Assembly: GCA_023426005.1 (NCBI GenBank)
Contig: JAFABO010000143.1
Coordinates: 1 to 5,526, forward strand
Origin: Bacillota bacterium
Lineage (GTDB): Bacteria; Bacillota; Clostridia; Acetivibrionales; DSM-1351
Length of the DNA stretch: 5,526 nucleotides
Direction: 5' to 3'
Position numbers and translations under genes: made by a program. The stretch's first letter is position 1, and the number at the start of each line of letters is the position of its first letter. Of this stretch, positions 1 to 5,041 are shown in pieces. The notes below the pieces were generated by a model. It was not told the origin of the DNA. It ran no database searches and was given only the letters and a program-made list of their open reading frames with translations.

Positions 1-199
1 CATCACCAAAATAATCTTTAATAATTTCGGGCATATACTGAAGGGTAACTGCAATATCTTTAATACCATACTTTTTCAGTAGTTCAATAATATGTTCCAT
101 CACTGGCTTGTTAGCAATTGGTACCATTGGCTTGGGGCGGTTACAGGTCAGCGGCCTTAGCCGGGACCCTTCTCCGCCTGCCATAATCACAGCTTTCAT
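1..199 (-). CDS. Sugar-phosphate nucleotidyltransferase, N-terminal part (probable mannose-1-phosphate guanylyltransferase)
   Basis: Only the first 66 codons are present; the gene runs off the left edge. The protein opens MKAVIMAGGEGSRLRPLT, the nucleotide-binding signature of NTP_transferase (GGxGxRLxPLT, residues 8-18). RPKPMVP follows at residues 21-27, then a helix typical of the family (KPVMEHIIELLKKYGI). Enzymes of this family join a sugar 1-phosphate to an NTP, giving an NDP-sugar and pyrophosphate in the cytoplasm. The RPKPMVPIANKPVMEH variant is common in clostridial mannose-1-phosphate guanylyltransferases, often fused to a phosphomannomutase domain, but substrate and fusion cannot be checked here. 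I chose the ATG at 199 because AAAGG (213-209) lies 9 nt upstream. An in-frame ATG at 208 overlaps that ribosome binding site and is unlikely. A 213-bp gap separates it from the thioesterase gene, so it may have its own promoter, although I found no convincing one. Confidence 0.88.
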   Translation of the reverse strand, partial: MKAVIMAGGEGSRLRPLTCNRPKPMVPIANKPVMEHIIELLKKYGIKDIAVTLQYMPEIIKDYFGD

Positions 200-412
200 C
201 AGATCCATCCTTTCACATTTTTGTTTGTTGTAAATAACTGTACGGCGAAAATAAAGTGCATTTGATGAAACCCAGGAATCAACTGTTTTTAGAAAGTTGC
301 TCCTAACCTGATTTATTTTATTATTTTTACCTTATCAAAAAAAACTATTCGAAATGACTTTACTGGAATATATGGAAAAATAATTAACCGGATATGAAAA
401 AAGCTGCAAGTA
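200..412. other. Intergenic gap, thioesterase to nucleotidyltransferase
   Basis: This AT-rich spacer lies between two minus-strand genes. It contains an 8-nt T run on the minus strand (344-337) that could end transcription of the thioesterase gene, but the preceding bases form no GC-rich stem, so I do not call a terminator. No promoter with both a good -35 and a good -10 box is visible. The only clear signal is the AAAGG ribosome binding site at 213-209. Confidence 0.5.
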
Positions 413-868
413 TTAGTCCCTTTTCGGAAAATCCTGCGGGTTAAATTCCCCTGTGACAAAGTAGGAAGCCTGGGATCTGACCAGAAGCTGCTGCTGCTCA
501 TTGTATATTTCCCCTGCAGCCCTCATAATGGTCCTGCCGTTACTGATAACCTGCCCTACGGCCGTTATGGTACTTCCTTCGGGTGTATTCCTGATATAGC
601 TGACATTCATATCAATTGTCACAACCCTTTTCCCATGGGTAATGCATGCAACTCCCATAGCAATATCTGAAACTGATGCAAGGGTACCTCCGTGTACAAA
701 ACCATACAAATTGCAATGTTTATCAATTATTTCGGCTGTAAGGATAATTTTCCCCTCATACAGCTCTGCTATTTTGAGTCCCAGAAAATTTTCAAGTATT
801 GGGGCATTATAGGTTTCTTTCAAGTAATTTTCAAGCCATAACAGATTGGCGCTAATATTATTGTTCAT
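413..868 (-). CDS. PaaI-family hotdog-fold thioesterase
   Basis: A 151-residue protein of normal length for a single-domain hotdog thioesterase. The family signature is clear: N53, G56 and the HGG motif at 59-61 (NLYGFVHGGTLASVSD), followed by D68 at the start of the long central helix and a strand region ending VSYIRNTPEGS. Members hydrolyse acyl-CoA or other acyl thioesters in the cytoplasm, usually as dimers or tetramers, with the HGG/Asp region shaping the active site. The substrate cannot be told from sequence. The start is the ATG at 868 because GGAGG (880-876) sits 7 nt upstream. A longer reading frame from 898 would place that ribosome binding site inside the coding region and is rejected. 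It lies 70 bp downstream of lepA on the same strand, with a terminator-like hairpin between them, so co-transcription would require readthrough. Confidence 0.9.
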   Translation of the reverse strand: MNNNISANLLWLENYLKETYNAPILENFLGLKIAELYEGKIILTAEIIDKHCNLYGFVHGGTLASVSDIAMGVACITHGKRVVTIDMNVSYIRNTPEGSTITAVGQVISNGRTIMRAAGEIYNEQQQLLVRSQASYFVTGEFNPQDFPKRD

Positions 869-889
869 AAAATGTCCTCCGCAAATACT

Positions 890-914
890 AAAAAGCACTG
901 GATTTCTCCAATGC
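890..914 (-). terminator. Factor-independent terminator after lepA
   Basis: Read on the minus strand, an 8-bp stem GCATTGGA/TCCAGTGC (914-907 with 902-895, one G-U pair) is closed by a GAAA loop and followed by TTTTT (894-890). It begins 25 nt after the lepA stop codon. The U tract ends only 21 nt before the thioesterase start codon, leaving little room for a separate promoter. Confidence 0.8.
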
Positions 915-938
915 CTTTTTCATTTTCAATTAAACTGA

Positions 939-2747
939 TCAATCCAGCTTTAATACGCTCATAAATGCCTCCTGCGGCACTTCAACAGAACCTACCTGGC
1001 GCATGCGTTTCTTACCTTCCTTCTGTTTTTCAAGCAGCTTTCTCTTTCTGGAGATATCACCGCCGTAACATTTTGCCAGAACATCTTTTCTGAATGCCTT
1101 AACTGTTTCACGGGCGATGATTTTACCGCCGATACAAGCCTGAATAGGTATTTCAAACATTTGTCTGGGAATTGATTCCTTCAGCTTTTCAGTCATTCTC
1201 CTGCCCCTGGATACCGATTTTTCCCTGTGTACAATGAACGATAGTGCATCCACGATTTCACCGTTCAGCATTATGTCCAGCTTGACAAGGTCTGATTCTC
1301 TGTAGCCGATAAGTTCGTAATCAAAGGAAGCATACCCCTTTGTTCTGGACTTTAAAGCGTCAAAAAAGTCATAAATTATCTCATTCAAGGGCATTTCATA
1401 GGTCAGCATGACTCTGCTGTCATCAATATAGGACATATCCTTGTAAACCCCTCTTCTCTCCTGGGAAAGTTCCATTATATTGCCGACATATTCGGTGGGC
1501 ACCATAATAGTAGCTTTTACAACGGGCTCTTCCATCATGTCGATTTCGGTGACAGGAGGAAGATTTGTAGGGTTATCTATGGTGATCATATCGCCGTTTG
1601 TTGTCATAACCTTGTATATGACACTTGGAGCGGTGGTAACCAGGTCAAAATTGTACTCTCTTTCAAGTCTCTCCTGAATGATTTCCATGTGGAGAAGTCC
1701 CAGGAAACCGCACCTGAATCCAAAGCCAAGGGCAACCGAGGATTCCGGTTCAAAAGTAAGTGCTGCATCATTGAGCTGAAGCTTGTCTAAAGCATCTCTC
1801 AGATCGCCGTATTTGGAGCCGTCTGCCGGATAAATTCCGCAGAATACCATGGAATTAACCTTTTTATATCCGGGCAGCGGTTCTTTTGCAGGCTTGTCAA
1901 CAAGTGTGATAGTGTCACCGACTCTGGTATCCCGCACATTTTTTATACTTGCGGCAATATATCCCACATCCCCGGCTTTAAGTTCATCGGCAGGAGAAAG
2001 TCCTCCCGGTTTCAGGTTGCCCAATTCTGTAATTACAAACTCTTTCTTTGTATACATCATGCGGATGGTATCGCCGTTTTTAACGGTACCTTCCTTAACT
2101 CTCATATATACTATTACTCCCTTGTAGCTGTCATAAAAGGAGTCAAATATCAATGCTCTGAGAGGAGCATCTTCATCCCCTTGCGGACATGGAATCATAT
2201 GGACAACCTTTTCCAGTACATCTTCTATATTAATACCGTTCTTGGCGGAAATCATCGGGGCTTCGGAAGCATCCAGACCAATAACGTCCTCAATTTCTTT
2301 TTTGACTACATCCGGCTGAGCACTTGGAAGGTCTATTTTGTTTATCACAGGCATTATTTCCAGATTGTGTTCAAGAGCAAGGTACACATTGGCAAGAGTC
2401 TGCGCCTCTATGCCCTGAGCCGCATCGACTACAAGGATAGCTCCCTCACATGCGGCAAGGCTTCTGGAAACCTCATAATTAAAGTCAACATGGCCCGGAG
2501 TGTCTATAAAATTGTATATATACTCATGTCCGTCCGAAGCCTGATATACCATACGCACGGCCTGCGCCTTTATTGTAATGCCCCTCTCCCGTTCAAGCTC
2601 CATATTGTCAAGAACCTGCTCCTGCATTTCTCTGGATGTGAGCACACCGGTCTTCTCCAGCAGCCTGTCTGCAAGAGTCGATTTACCATGGTCTATATGA
2701 GCAATAATGCAAAAATTTCTTATATATTTTTGTCTTTCACTTGACAT
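939..2747 (-). CDS. lepA: Elongation factor 4 (LepA), ribosomal back-translocase GTPase
   Basis: A full-length 602-residue LepA/EF4, the usual size for the family. The GTPase motifs are intact: G1 AHIDHGKST (16-24), G2 RGITI (55-59), G3 DTPGHVDF (82-89), G4 NKID (136-139) and G5 SAK (167-169). EF-G-like domains II, III and V follow, then the LepA-specific C-terminal domain ending GSVEVPQEAFMSVLKLD with the lysine- and arginine-rich GGDISRKRKLLEKQKEGKKR stretch. EF4 binds the ribosome and is reported to promote back-translocation or aid initiation and ribosome assembly, especially under stress. The start at 2747 has GGAGG (2759-2755) 7 nt upstream. Downstream is a thioesterase rather than the hemW-hrcA genes that follow lepA in Bacillus subtilis. 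Immediately upstream is an inverted-repeat element, so the normal promoter may be altered. Confidence 0.98.
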   Translation of the reverse strand: MSSERQKYIRNFCIIAHIDHGKSTLADRLLEKTGVLTSREMQEQVLDNMELERERGITIKAQAVRMVYQASDGHEYIYNFIDTPGHVDFNYEVSRSLAACEGAILVVDAAQGIEAQTLANVYLALEHNLEIMPVINKIDLPSAQPDVVKKEIEDVIGLDASEAPMISAKNGINIEDVLEKVVHMIPCPQGDEDAPLRALIFDSFYDSYKGVIVYMRVKEGTVKNGDTIRMMYTKKEFVITELGNLKPGGLSPADELKAGDVGYIAASIKNVRDTRVGDTITLVDKPAKEPLPGYKKVNSMVFCGIYPADGSKYGDLRDALDKLQLNDAALTFEPESSVALGFGFRCGFLGLLHMEIIQERLEREYNFDLVTTAPSVIYKVMTTNGDMITIDNPTNLPPVTEIDMMEEPVVKATIMVPTEYVGNIMELSQERRGVYKDMSYIDDSRVMLTYEMPLNEIIYDFFDALKSRTKGYASFDYELIGYRESDLVKLDIMLNGEIVDALSFIVHREKSVSRGRRMTEKLKESIPRQMFEIPIQACIGGKIIARETVKAFRKDVLAKCYGGDISRKRKLLEKQKEGKKRMRQVGSVEVPQEAFMSVLKLD

Positions 2748-2776
2748 TCCTTATCCTCCACAGCTCGTTTCAAATA

Positions 2777-2804
2777 TTTGTACATAGTTACCCTCTATTG
2801 ACAA
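2777..2804 (-). promoter_or_regulatory. Possible lepA promoter partly supplied by the element's end
   Basis: On the minus strand, TTGTCA (2804-2799, one mismatch to the -35 consensus) inside the terminal repeat is followed after 16 nt by TACAAA (2782-2777, four of six matches to the -10 consensus). This would start transcription near 2770, just ahead of the lepA ribosome binding site. The -10 match is modest, so this is a suggestion only. Confidence 0.25.
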
Positions 2805-2808
2805 TGTA
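2789..2808 (+). repeat. Left terminal inverted repeat of the element
   Basis: TACCCTCTATTGACAATGTA, an exact reverse complement of 3044-3063. Similarity continues imperfectly inward for about 7 more bases. Confidence 0.95.
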
Positions 2809-2815
2809 TAGCACG

Positions 2816-2921
2816 CCTCGCGCCGGCTATTTTGCCACTTTTCTTTGTCGTCGTCCTTGCCTTGCGTCAGCAAGGCTGCGTCCATCCTCCTCGAAAATTG
2901 CCAAAATATTTCAGCGCGAGG
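2816..2921. repeat. Left interior hairpin lobe of the element
   Basis: Four paired blocks nest in order: CCTCGCGC (2816-2823) with GCGCGAGG (2914-2921), TATTTTG (2828-2834) with CAAAATA (2902-2908), TTTTC (2839-2843) with GAAAA (2893-2897), and CCTTGC (2860-2865) with GCAAGG (2870-2875) around a GTCA loop. The small internal loops between the outer three blocks are near-symmetrical, as in a maintained RNA or DNA structure. Confidence 0.8.
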
Positions 2922-2928
2922 TCGGTGA

Positions 2929-3036
2929 TTTTTGAGTGAGATAATTTGGCTTGCGGCAAGGCAAAGGCGTGCAGTAAGGCTTTGTGCCTTGCAAGCGGCT
3001 TCAACGCAGCCGCAGGGCAAATTAACCACTCAAAAA
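2929..3036. repeat. Right interior hairpin lobe of the element
   Basis: Nested pairs are TTTTTGAGTG (2929-2938) with CACTCAAAAA (3027-3036), TAATTTG (2942-2948) with CAAATTA (3018-3024), TGCGGC (2952-2957) with GCCGCA (3009-3014), and an apical AAGGC (2976-2980) with GCCTT (2986-2990). The lobe is about as long as the left one, and the two are separated by only 7 nt. Confidence 0.8.
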
Positions 3037-3043
3037 CGTATTG

Positions 3044-3063
3044 TACATTGTCAATAGAGGGTA
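3044..3063 (-). repeat. Right terminal inverted repeat of the element
   Basis: An exact 20-bp reverse complement of 2789-2808, closing the element on the side away from lepA. Confidence 0.95.
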
Positions 3064-3126
3064 TCATACCATAATAAAAATAATACATCAATAGTTAATA
3101 CAATGTTTTACATGACATACTATTAT

Positions 3127-3147
3127 AAAAAAGCCTCATGGCGAGGC
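3127..3147 (-). terminator. Factor-independent terminator, minus strand
   Basis: On the minus strand, GCCTC/GAGGC (3147-3143 with 3137-3133) encloses a 5-nt loop and is followed by TTTTTT (3132-3127). It is the first terminator met after the Cys-rich gene that stops at 3396, about 250 nt downstream. It would insulate the element and lepA from that transcript. Confidence 0.7.
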
Positions 3148-3395
3148 GGCATACAAATTTTATTACACCATAATTAACATTAAATATATGCCCTTTAGCC
3201 CTATAGCTTTAAGATACATACTATTACAACTTATTACTTTTCTAATTACAAACTCCATAAAGTATTTGCATTTTGATATTATATCAATCGTTTTTAACTA
3301 AAGCTATCTAATTCTAATATGCAGTACACGTTAATTAATTATTTAATGTTTAAAATGGTTAGTTTAAAACTTTATTTACTCCCGGCACCATGTCT
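3148..3395. other. AT-rich intergenic stretch without visible genes
   Basis: Between the Cys-rich gene and its distant terminator the DNA is very AT-rich, with frequent stop codons in the frames I read. I see no coding remnant, RNA gene or clear repeat. It is probably the 3' untranslated part of the Cys-rich transcript or decayed sequence. Confidence 0.5.
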
Positions 3396-3698
3396 CTATT
3401 TGGTTATTATTATGCTATGACCACATTTTGTACAATCATAAAGGGCATATGTTGGCGTGCTAATAATTAATACATATGAATGACCTGTTGCAGGAGTTGT
3501 ATGACTTGTAACAACTTCCCAGCAGTATATACACCTACCTACCTTTAAGCCAGACTCAGTACAGGTCGGCTCTTTGACAGTCTCATATGAGCCATTAAAG
3601 GCATGTGAACAGGCTGCATAGGTTGAAACTACATTACCAATTGATAAAATGCAAACAATTAGAAAGATTAAACCCTTTTTTAAAATCTTTTTCTTCAT
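3396..3698 (-). CDS. Small secreted Cys-rich repeat protein
   Basis: A 100-residue protein with a clear signal peptide: KKKILKK, a hydrophobic core at about 9-24, and likely cleavage after STYA (residue 28). The mature 72 residues match a repeat common in clostridial surface proteins, with the pattern H...PTCTE.G...C..C....PATGH. Here H32, C46, C56xxC59 and H73 form one copy, and C89xxC92 looks like the end of a second, incomplete copy. In larger proteins this unit occurs in tandem beside adhesin or cell-wall domains; here it stands almost alone. The paired cysteines suggest metal binding or disulphides, but no function is established. The start at 3698 has AAAGGGG (3716-3710) 11 nt upstream, slightly long. 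A promoter candidate lies at 3746-3774, so it appears to be transcribed alone. Confidence 0.8.
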   Translation of the reverse strand: MKKKILKKGLIFLIVCILSIGNVVSTYAACSHAFNGSYETVKEPTCTESGLKVGRCIYCWEVVTSHTTPATGHSYVLIISTPTYALYDCTKCGHSIIITK

Positions 3699-3745
3699 TA
3701 TTCAGAGGACCCCTTTCAATTATTATTTATTCTACCTGTTGTTTT

Positions 3746-3774
3746 ATATTAACATTTTTACTTTATTTTGTAAA
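3746..3774 (-). promoter_or_regulatory. Sigma-A type promoter for the Cys-rich gene
   Basis: On the minus strand, TTTACA (3774-3769, five of six to the -35 consensus) is separated by exactly 17 nt from TAATAT (3751-3746, four of six to the -10 consensus). Transcription would start near 3739, giving a leader of about 40 nt. Confidence 0.5.
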
Positions 3775-3825
3775 CAATATGGGATGTGGGCTATATGCTA
3801 ACGCTCTTTTGCTTAATCACCATTA

Positions 3826-3831
3826 TATAAT
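3826..3831 (+). promoter_or_regulatory. Perfect -10 box for the 46-residue plus-strand gene
   Basis: A consensus TATAAT lies 67 nt upstream of the start codon at 3899. No good -35 hexamer sits 16-18 nt before it; the nearest TTGCTT (3809-3814) is only 11 nt away. The promoter may therefore need an activator or a different sigma factor, or it may be a chance match in AT-rich DNA. Confidence 0.4.
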
Positions 3832-3867
3832 ACATTTGGGCAGGTATATACAGTCACTCTTATCTGT

Positions 3868-3886
3868 GATACAGTTGTGATGTATC
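3868..3886 (+). promoter_or_regulatory. Dyad just upstream of the ribosome binding site, possible operator or leader hairpin
   Basis: GATACA (3868-3873) and TGTATC (3881-3886) form an inverted repeat around 7 nt, ending directly at the GGGG ribosome binding site (3887-3890). Overlapping it are direct repeats: TGTGAT at 3865 and 3876 (11-bp period) and ATACAGT at 3848 and 3869 (21-bp period). One- and two-turn spacing suits a protein binding one face of the helix. Confidence 0.35.
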
Positions 3887-3898
3887 GGGGTGATGAAT

Positions 3899-4039
3899 AT
3901 GGACCATGTACTTGTCGATATCTGTAAGGAATTCCTAGAACTCATCGAAACCCTTAAACGTACTGGAAAAATCACTCAAGACGAATATGATGATATGGCA
4001 AAATTAAAGATTGAATTCTTATCACGTCATTCATTGTAA
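3899..4039 (+). CDS. 46-residue SHOCT-like small protein
   Basis: A short gene of 46 residues, the only convincing plus-strand gene here. The protein begins MDHVLVDICKEFLELIETLK and continues RTGKITQDEYDDMAKLKIEFLSRHSL. The second half matches the SHOCT pattern, LxxLxxxGxITxxEYxxxKxxLL: a short helical hairpin usually found at the C-terminus of larger proteins and thought to mediate oligomerisation or binding. No signal peptide or membrane segment is seen, so it is probably cytoplasmic. The start is ATG 3899, since GGGG (3887-3890) lies 8 nt before it; ATG 3893 and GTG 3890 are in frame but too close. A perfect -10 box upstream and a strong terminator starting 11 nt after the stop make it a self-contained unit. 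Function is unknown; it could be a stand-alone regulator or a phage-derived protein. Confidence 0.75.
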   Translation: MDHVLVDICKEFLELIETLKRTGKITQDEYDDMAKLKIEFLSRHSL

Positions 4040-4049
4040 AAACGCAAAT

Positions 4050-4083
4050 CCATTCAGGGAATTTACCTGGGTGGTTATTTTTT
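4050..4083 (+). terminator. Factor-independent terminator after the SHOCT-like gene
   Basis: A 9-bp stem CCATTCAGG/CCTGGGTGG (4050-4058 with 4066-4074, two G-U pairs) encloses a 7-nt loop and is followed by TTATTTTTT. It begins 11 nt after the stop codon at 4039, which supports the short reading frame as a real transcription unit. Confidence 0.85.
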
Positions 4084-4151
4084 GAACTTTATTAGCCTTT
4101 GAGAGATAAAGCAAATAGATCTCACCCTTTCTAATTTTCGGAATAATAAGA

Positions 4152-4176
4152 AGGACTACCCATTACAAGTAATCCT
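4152..4176 (-). terminator. Probable terminator after the SH3b ORF; also hairpin repeat copy 1
   Basis: On the minus strand, AGGATTAC (4176-4169) pairs with GTAGTCCT (4159-4152) through one G-U pair, followed by a T-rich tail TCTTATTATT. It lies 44 nt past the stop of the SH3b ORF. Read on the plus strand, the G-U pair becomes a C-A mismatch, so the hairpin is best formed in minus-strand RNA. Confidence 0.6.
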
Positions 4177-4219
4177 GTTTCTACAATATAAGTAAATAAT
4201 TAATCTTGTTTTTTTCTTG

Positions 4220-4465
4220 TTAATTCTCATGTACTAAGTACCATTGATAACAATAACCTGAGATAGTCTTACCATTAGTCCCTATTCCCTTGACATATGC
4301 CCACTCACCAGATGATTTGCCATCATCATCCTCCCAAGTCACATCAGTTCCATTTGCAAACTGACCTATTACTGAATAATTTGTTCCCGGACCACTACGT
4401 ACATTCAAATTAGATCCGTCAGTAGTTACTGTTAAAACCCATGTCTGAGCATCAACTTGACTCAA
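4220..4465 (-). pseudogene. SH3b-domain ORF without normal start or signal peptide, probably 5'-truncated
   Basis: This frame encodes an 81-residue bacterial SH3 type 3 domain. It has the hallmark LNVRSGPGTNYSVIGQ (20-35), then a WEDDDGKSSGEWAYVKG stretch and GYCYQWYLV near the end. Such domains bind cell-wall peptides and occur in exported hydrolases and surface proteins. The frame has no ATG: its only usable start is TTG at 4465, with no good ribosome binding site, and it is closed by a stop codon 27 to 29 bases further upstream (4492-4494). The residues just before the domain, NPLTLSQVDAQTW, look like the tail of a signal peptide whose basic and hydrophobic part is missing. A hairpin repeat (4470-4500) sits exactly where the missing 5' end should be. 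I infer a truncated relic of a secreted protein. A functional TTG-started protein is the alternative. Confidence 0.6.
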
Positions 4466-4469
4466 AGTT

Positions 4470-4500
4470 AAAGGATTACCTATTAAATAAGTAGTCCTTT
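4470..4500 (+). repeat. Hairpin repeat copy 2, inverted relative to copy 1
   Basis: AAAGGATTAC (4470-4479) pairs with GTAGTCCTTT (4491-4500) around an 11-nt loop, again with one G-U pair when read on the plus strand. The arms match those of 4152-4176 in the opposite orientation. No strong T tract follows, so it is not an obvious terminator. Confidence 0.6.
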
Positions 4501-4536
4501 AATGGTAATGGTATTCAATTATAGAGAAAAGAGCAA

Positions 4537-4550
4537 TTGGAATTATCCAA
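4537..4550 (-). terminator. Weak candidate terminator after the secreted SH3b gene
   Basis: On the minus strand, TTGGA/TCCAA with a TAAT loop is followed by a T-rich TTGCTCTTTTC. It lies 45 nt downstream of the stop at 4596. The stem is only 5 bp, so readthrough into the truncated SH3b ORF is possible. Confidence 0.3.
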
Positions 4551-4595
4551 GGTGTCCTTCTAAATTTTCAAAAACTCTTTTTATCCAAAGCAATG

Positions 4596-4961
4596 TTAAC
4601 CATTATAAGGCCACAAAGTCAAGTATTGTACTGAAACCCATCCAGCTTTACCTGTCGATGTTATCCCCAACACCCACATGCCGTCGTCAGTTTCATAGTC
4701 AGCTGTGATATAATCCCGGTTCCCAAAGTAAAGCAACCCGACTATTGTTGATGTAGTAGTTGGTTCTGCTCTCACTCTTACGCCGTCTGTTACAACATAA
4801 AATGTTGTTCTTTCAATTTTATGATATGGGACTGAAGTCAAAGTACTTTGTACAATACTGGTATTATCCAATCCTGCCGCAAATACAACTCCTTGTCCCA
4901 GTATCAAGGATAGACTTACAATACCCGCAATTAAAGTTTTAAATACTTTCCTTTTCAACAT
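4596..4961 (-). CDS. Secreted single SH3b-domain protein
   Basis: A 121-residue exported protein. The signal peptide is clear: MLKRKVFK, hydrophobic core TLIAGIVSLSLILG (9-22), likely cleavage near VFA/A (28-29). After a linker of about 25 residues comes one SH3b domain (about 54-115) with core GVRVRAEPTTTSTIVGLLYFG (60-80), a MWVLGI strand, and the closing GWVSVQYL (107-114). SH3b domains typically bind peptidoglycan cross-bridges or other wall peptides. No catalytic domain is attached, so it may be a small wall-binding protein, an inhibitor or a partner of a separate enzyme. The start is ATG 4961 because GGAGGG (4974-4969) lies 7 nt upstream; an in-frame ATG at 4976 would include that site in the coding region. 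A dyad over the upstream promoter region suggests specific control. The truncated SH3b ORF follows on the same strand. Confidence 0.85.
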   Translation of the reverse strand: MLKRKVFKTLIAGIVSLSLILGQGVVFAAGLDNTSIVQSTLTSVPYHKIERTTFYVVTDGVRVRAEPTTTSTIVGLLYFGNRDYITADYETDDGMWVLGITSTGKAGWVSVQYLTLWPYNG

Positions 4962-4993
4962 TTTAATTCCCTCCATTTTTGTTATTTATAAAT

Positions 4994-5034
4994 ACTTTAC
5001 CATATAATGTAATTATTGTAAATTATATGGTAAA
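4994..5034 (-). promoter_or_regulatory. Promoter region with 13-bp dyad upstream of the secreted SH3b gene
   Basis: TTTACCATATAAT (4996-5008) is repeated exactly in inverted form at 5022-5034 with a 13-nt spacer. On the minus strand, TTTACA (5022-5017) and TAAAGT (4999-4994) are 17 nt apart and could be the -35 and -10 boxes, placing transcription start near 4987. A perfect TATAAT also occurs in the upstream arm on that strand (5027-5022). Either way the dyad overlaps the likely promoter, as an operator would. Confidence 0.5.
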
Positions 5035-5041
5035 ATACTAA

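Larger units (their letters stand above)
2789..3063. mobile_element. 275-bp MITE-like element with terminal inverted repeats
   Basis: The element is bounded by perfect 20-bp inverted repeats and contains no convincing gene. Its ends begin TA and finish TA, which would fit a TA target duplication as made by IS630/Tc1-type transposases, but TA is also part of the repeat, so this is not proof. No longer direct repeat is seen in the flanks. The interior is GC-richer than its surroundings and is built of two long imperfect hairpins (listed separately), so a single strand could fold as a three-way junction. It lies 41 bp upstream of the lepA start codon. It could be a MITE mobilised by a transposase elsewhere, or a structured repeat that is also transcribed. 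Short reading frames on both strands here lack start signals and follow the palindromes, so I do not call them genes. Confidence 0.75.

Noticed and set aside
869..898. Ten-codon upstream extension of the thioesterase
   Set aside because: It would start near the terminator hairpin and include the GGAGG site that serves the ATG at 868.
2181..2744. A 187-codon plus-strand reading frame opposite lepA
   Set aside because: It is antisense to a strongly conserved gene, has no domain signature, and is explained by the codon pattern of lepA.
2751..3091. Overlapping minus-strand reading frames of 92 and 74 codons inside the inverted-repeat element
   Set aside because: They follow the palindromic DNA, overlap each other in different frames, run into the lepA ribosome binding site and lack good start signals.
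3605..3880. A 91-codon plus-strand frame between the Cys-rich gene and the SHOCT-like gene
   Set aside because: It begins inside the Cys-rich gene on the opposite strand, has no ribosome binding site, and covers both promoter regions.
4501..4580. A hydrophobic stretch upstream of the truncated SH3b ORF in the same frame (WIIPIALFSII) that might be its lost signal peptide
   Set aside because: A stop codon separates it from the domain, it has no start codon, and it does not lead smoothly into the signal-peptide-like tail. It is probably chance.
4502..4942. Plus-strand frames opposite the secreted SH3b gene
   Set aside because: They are antisense to a gene with a signal peptide, a domain and a good ribosome binding site, and show no features of their own.
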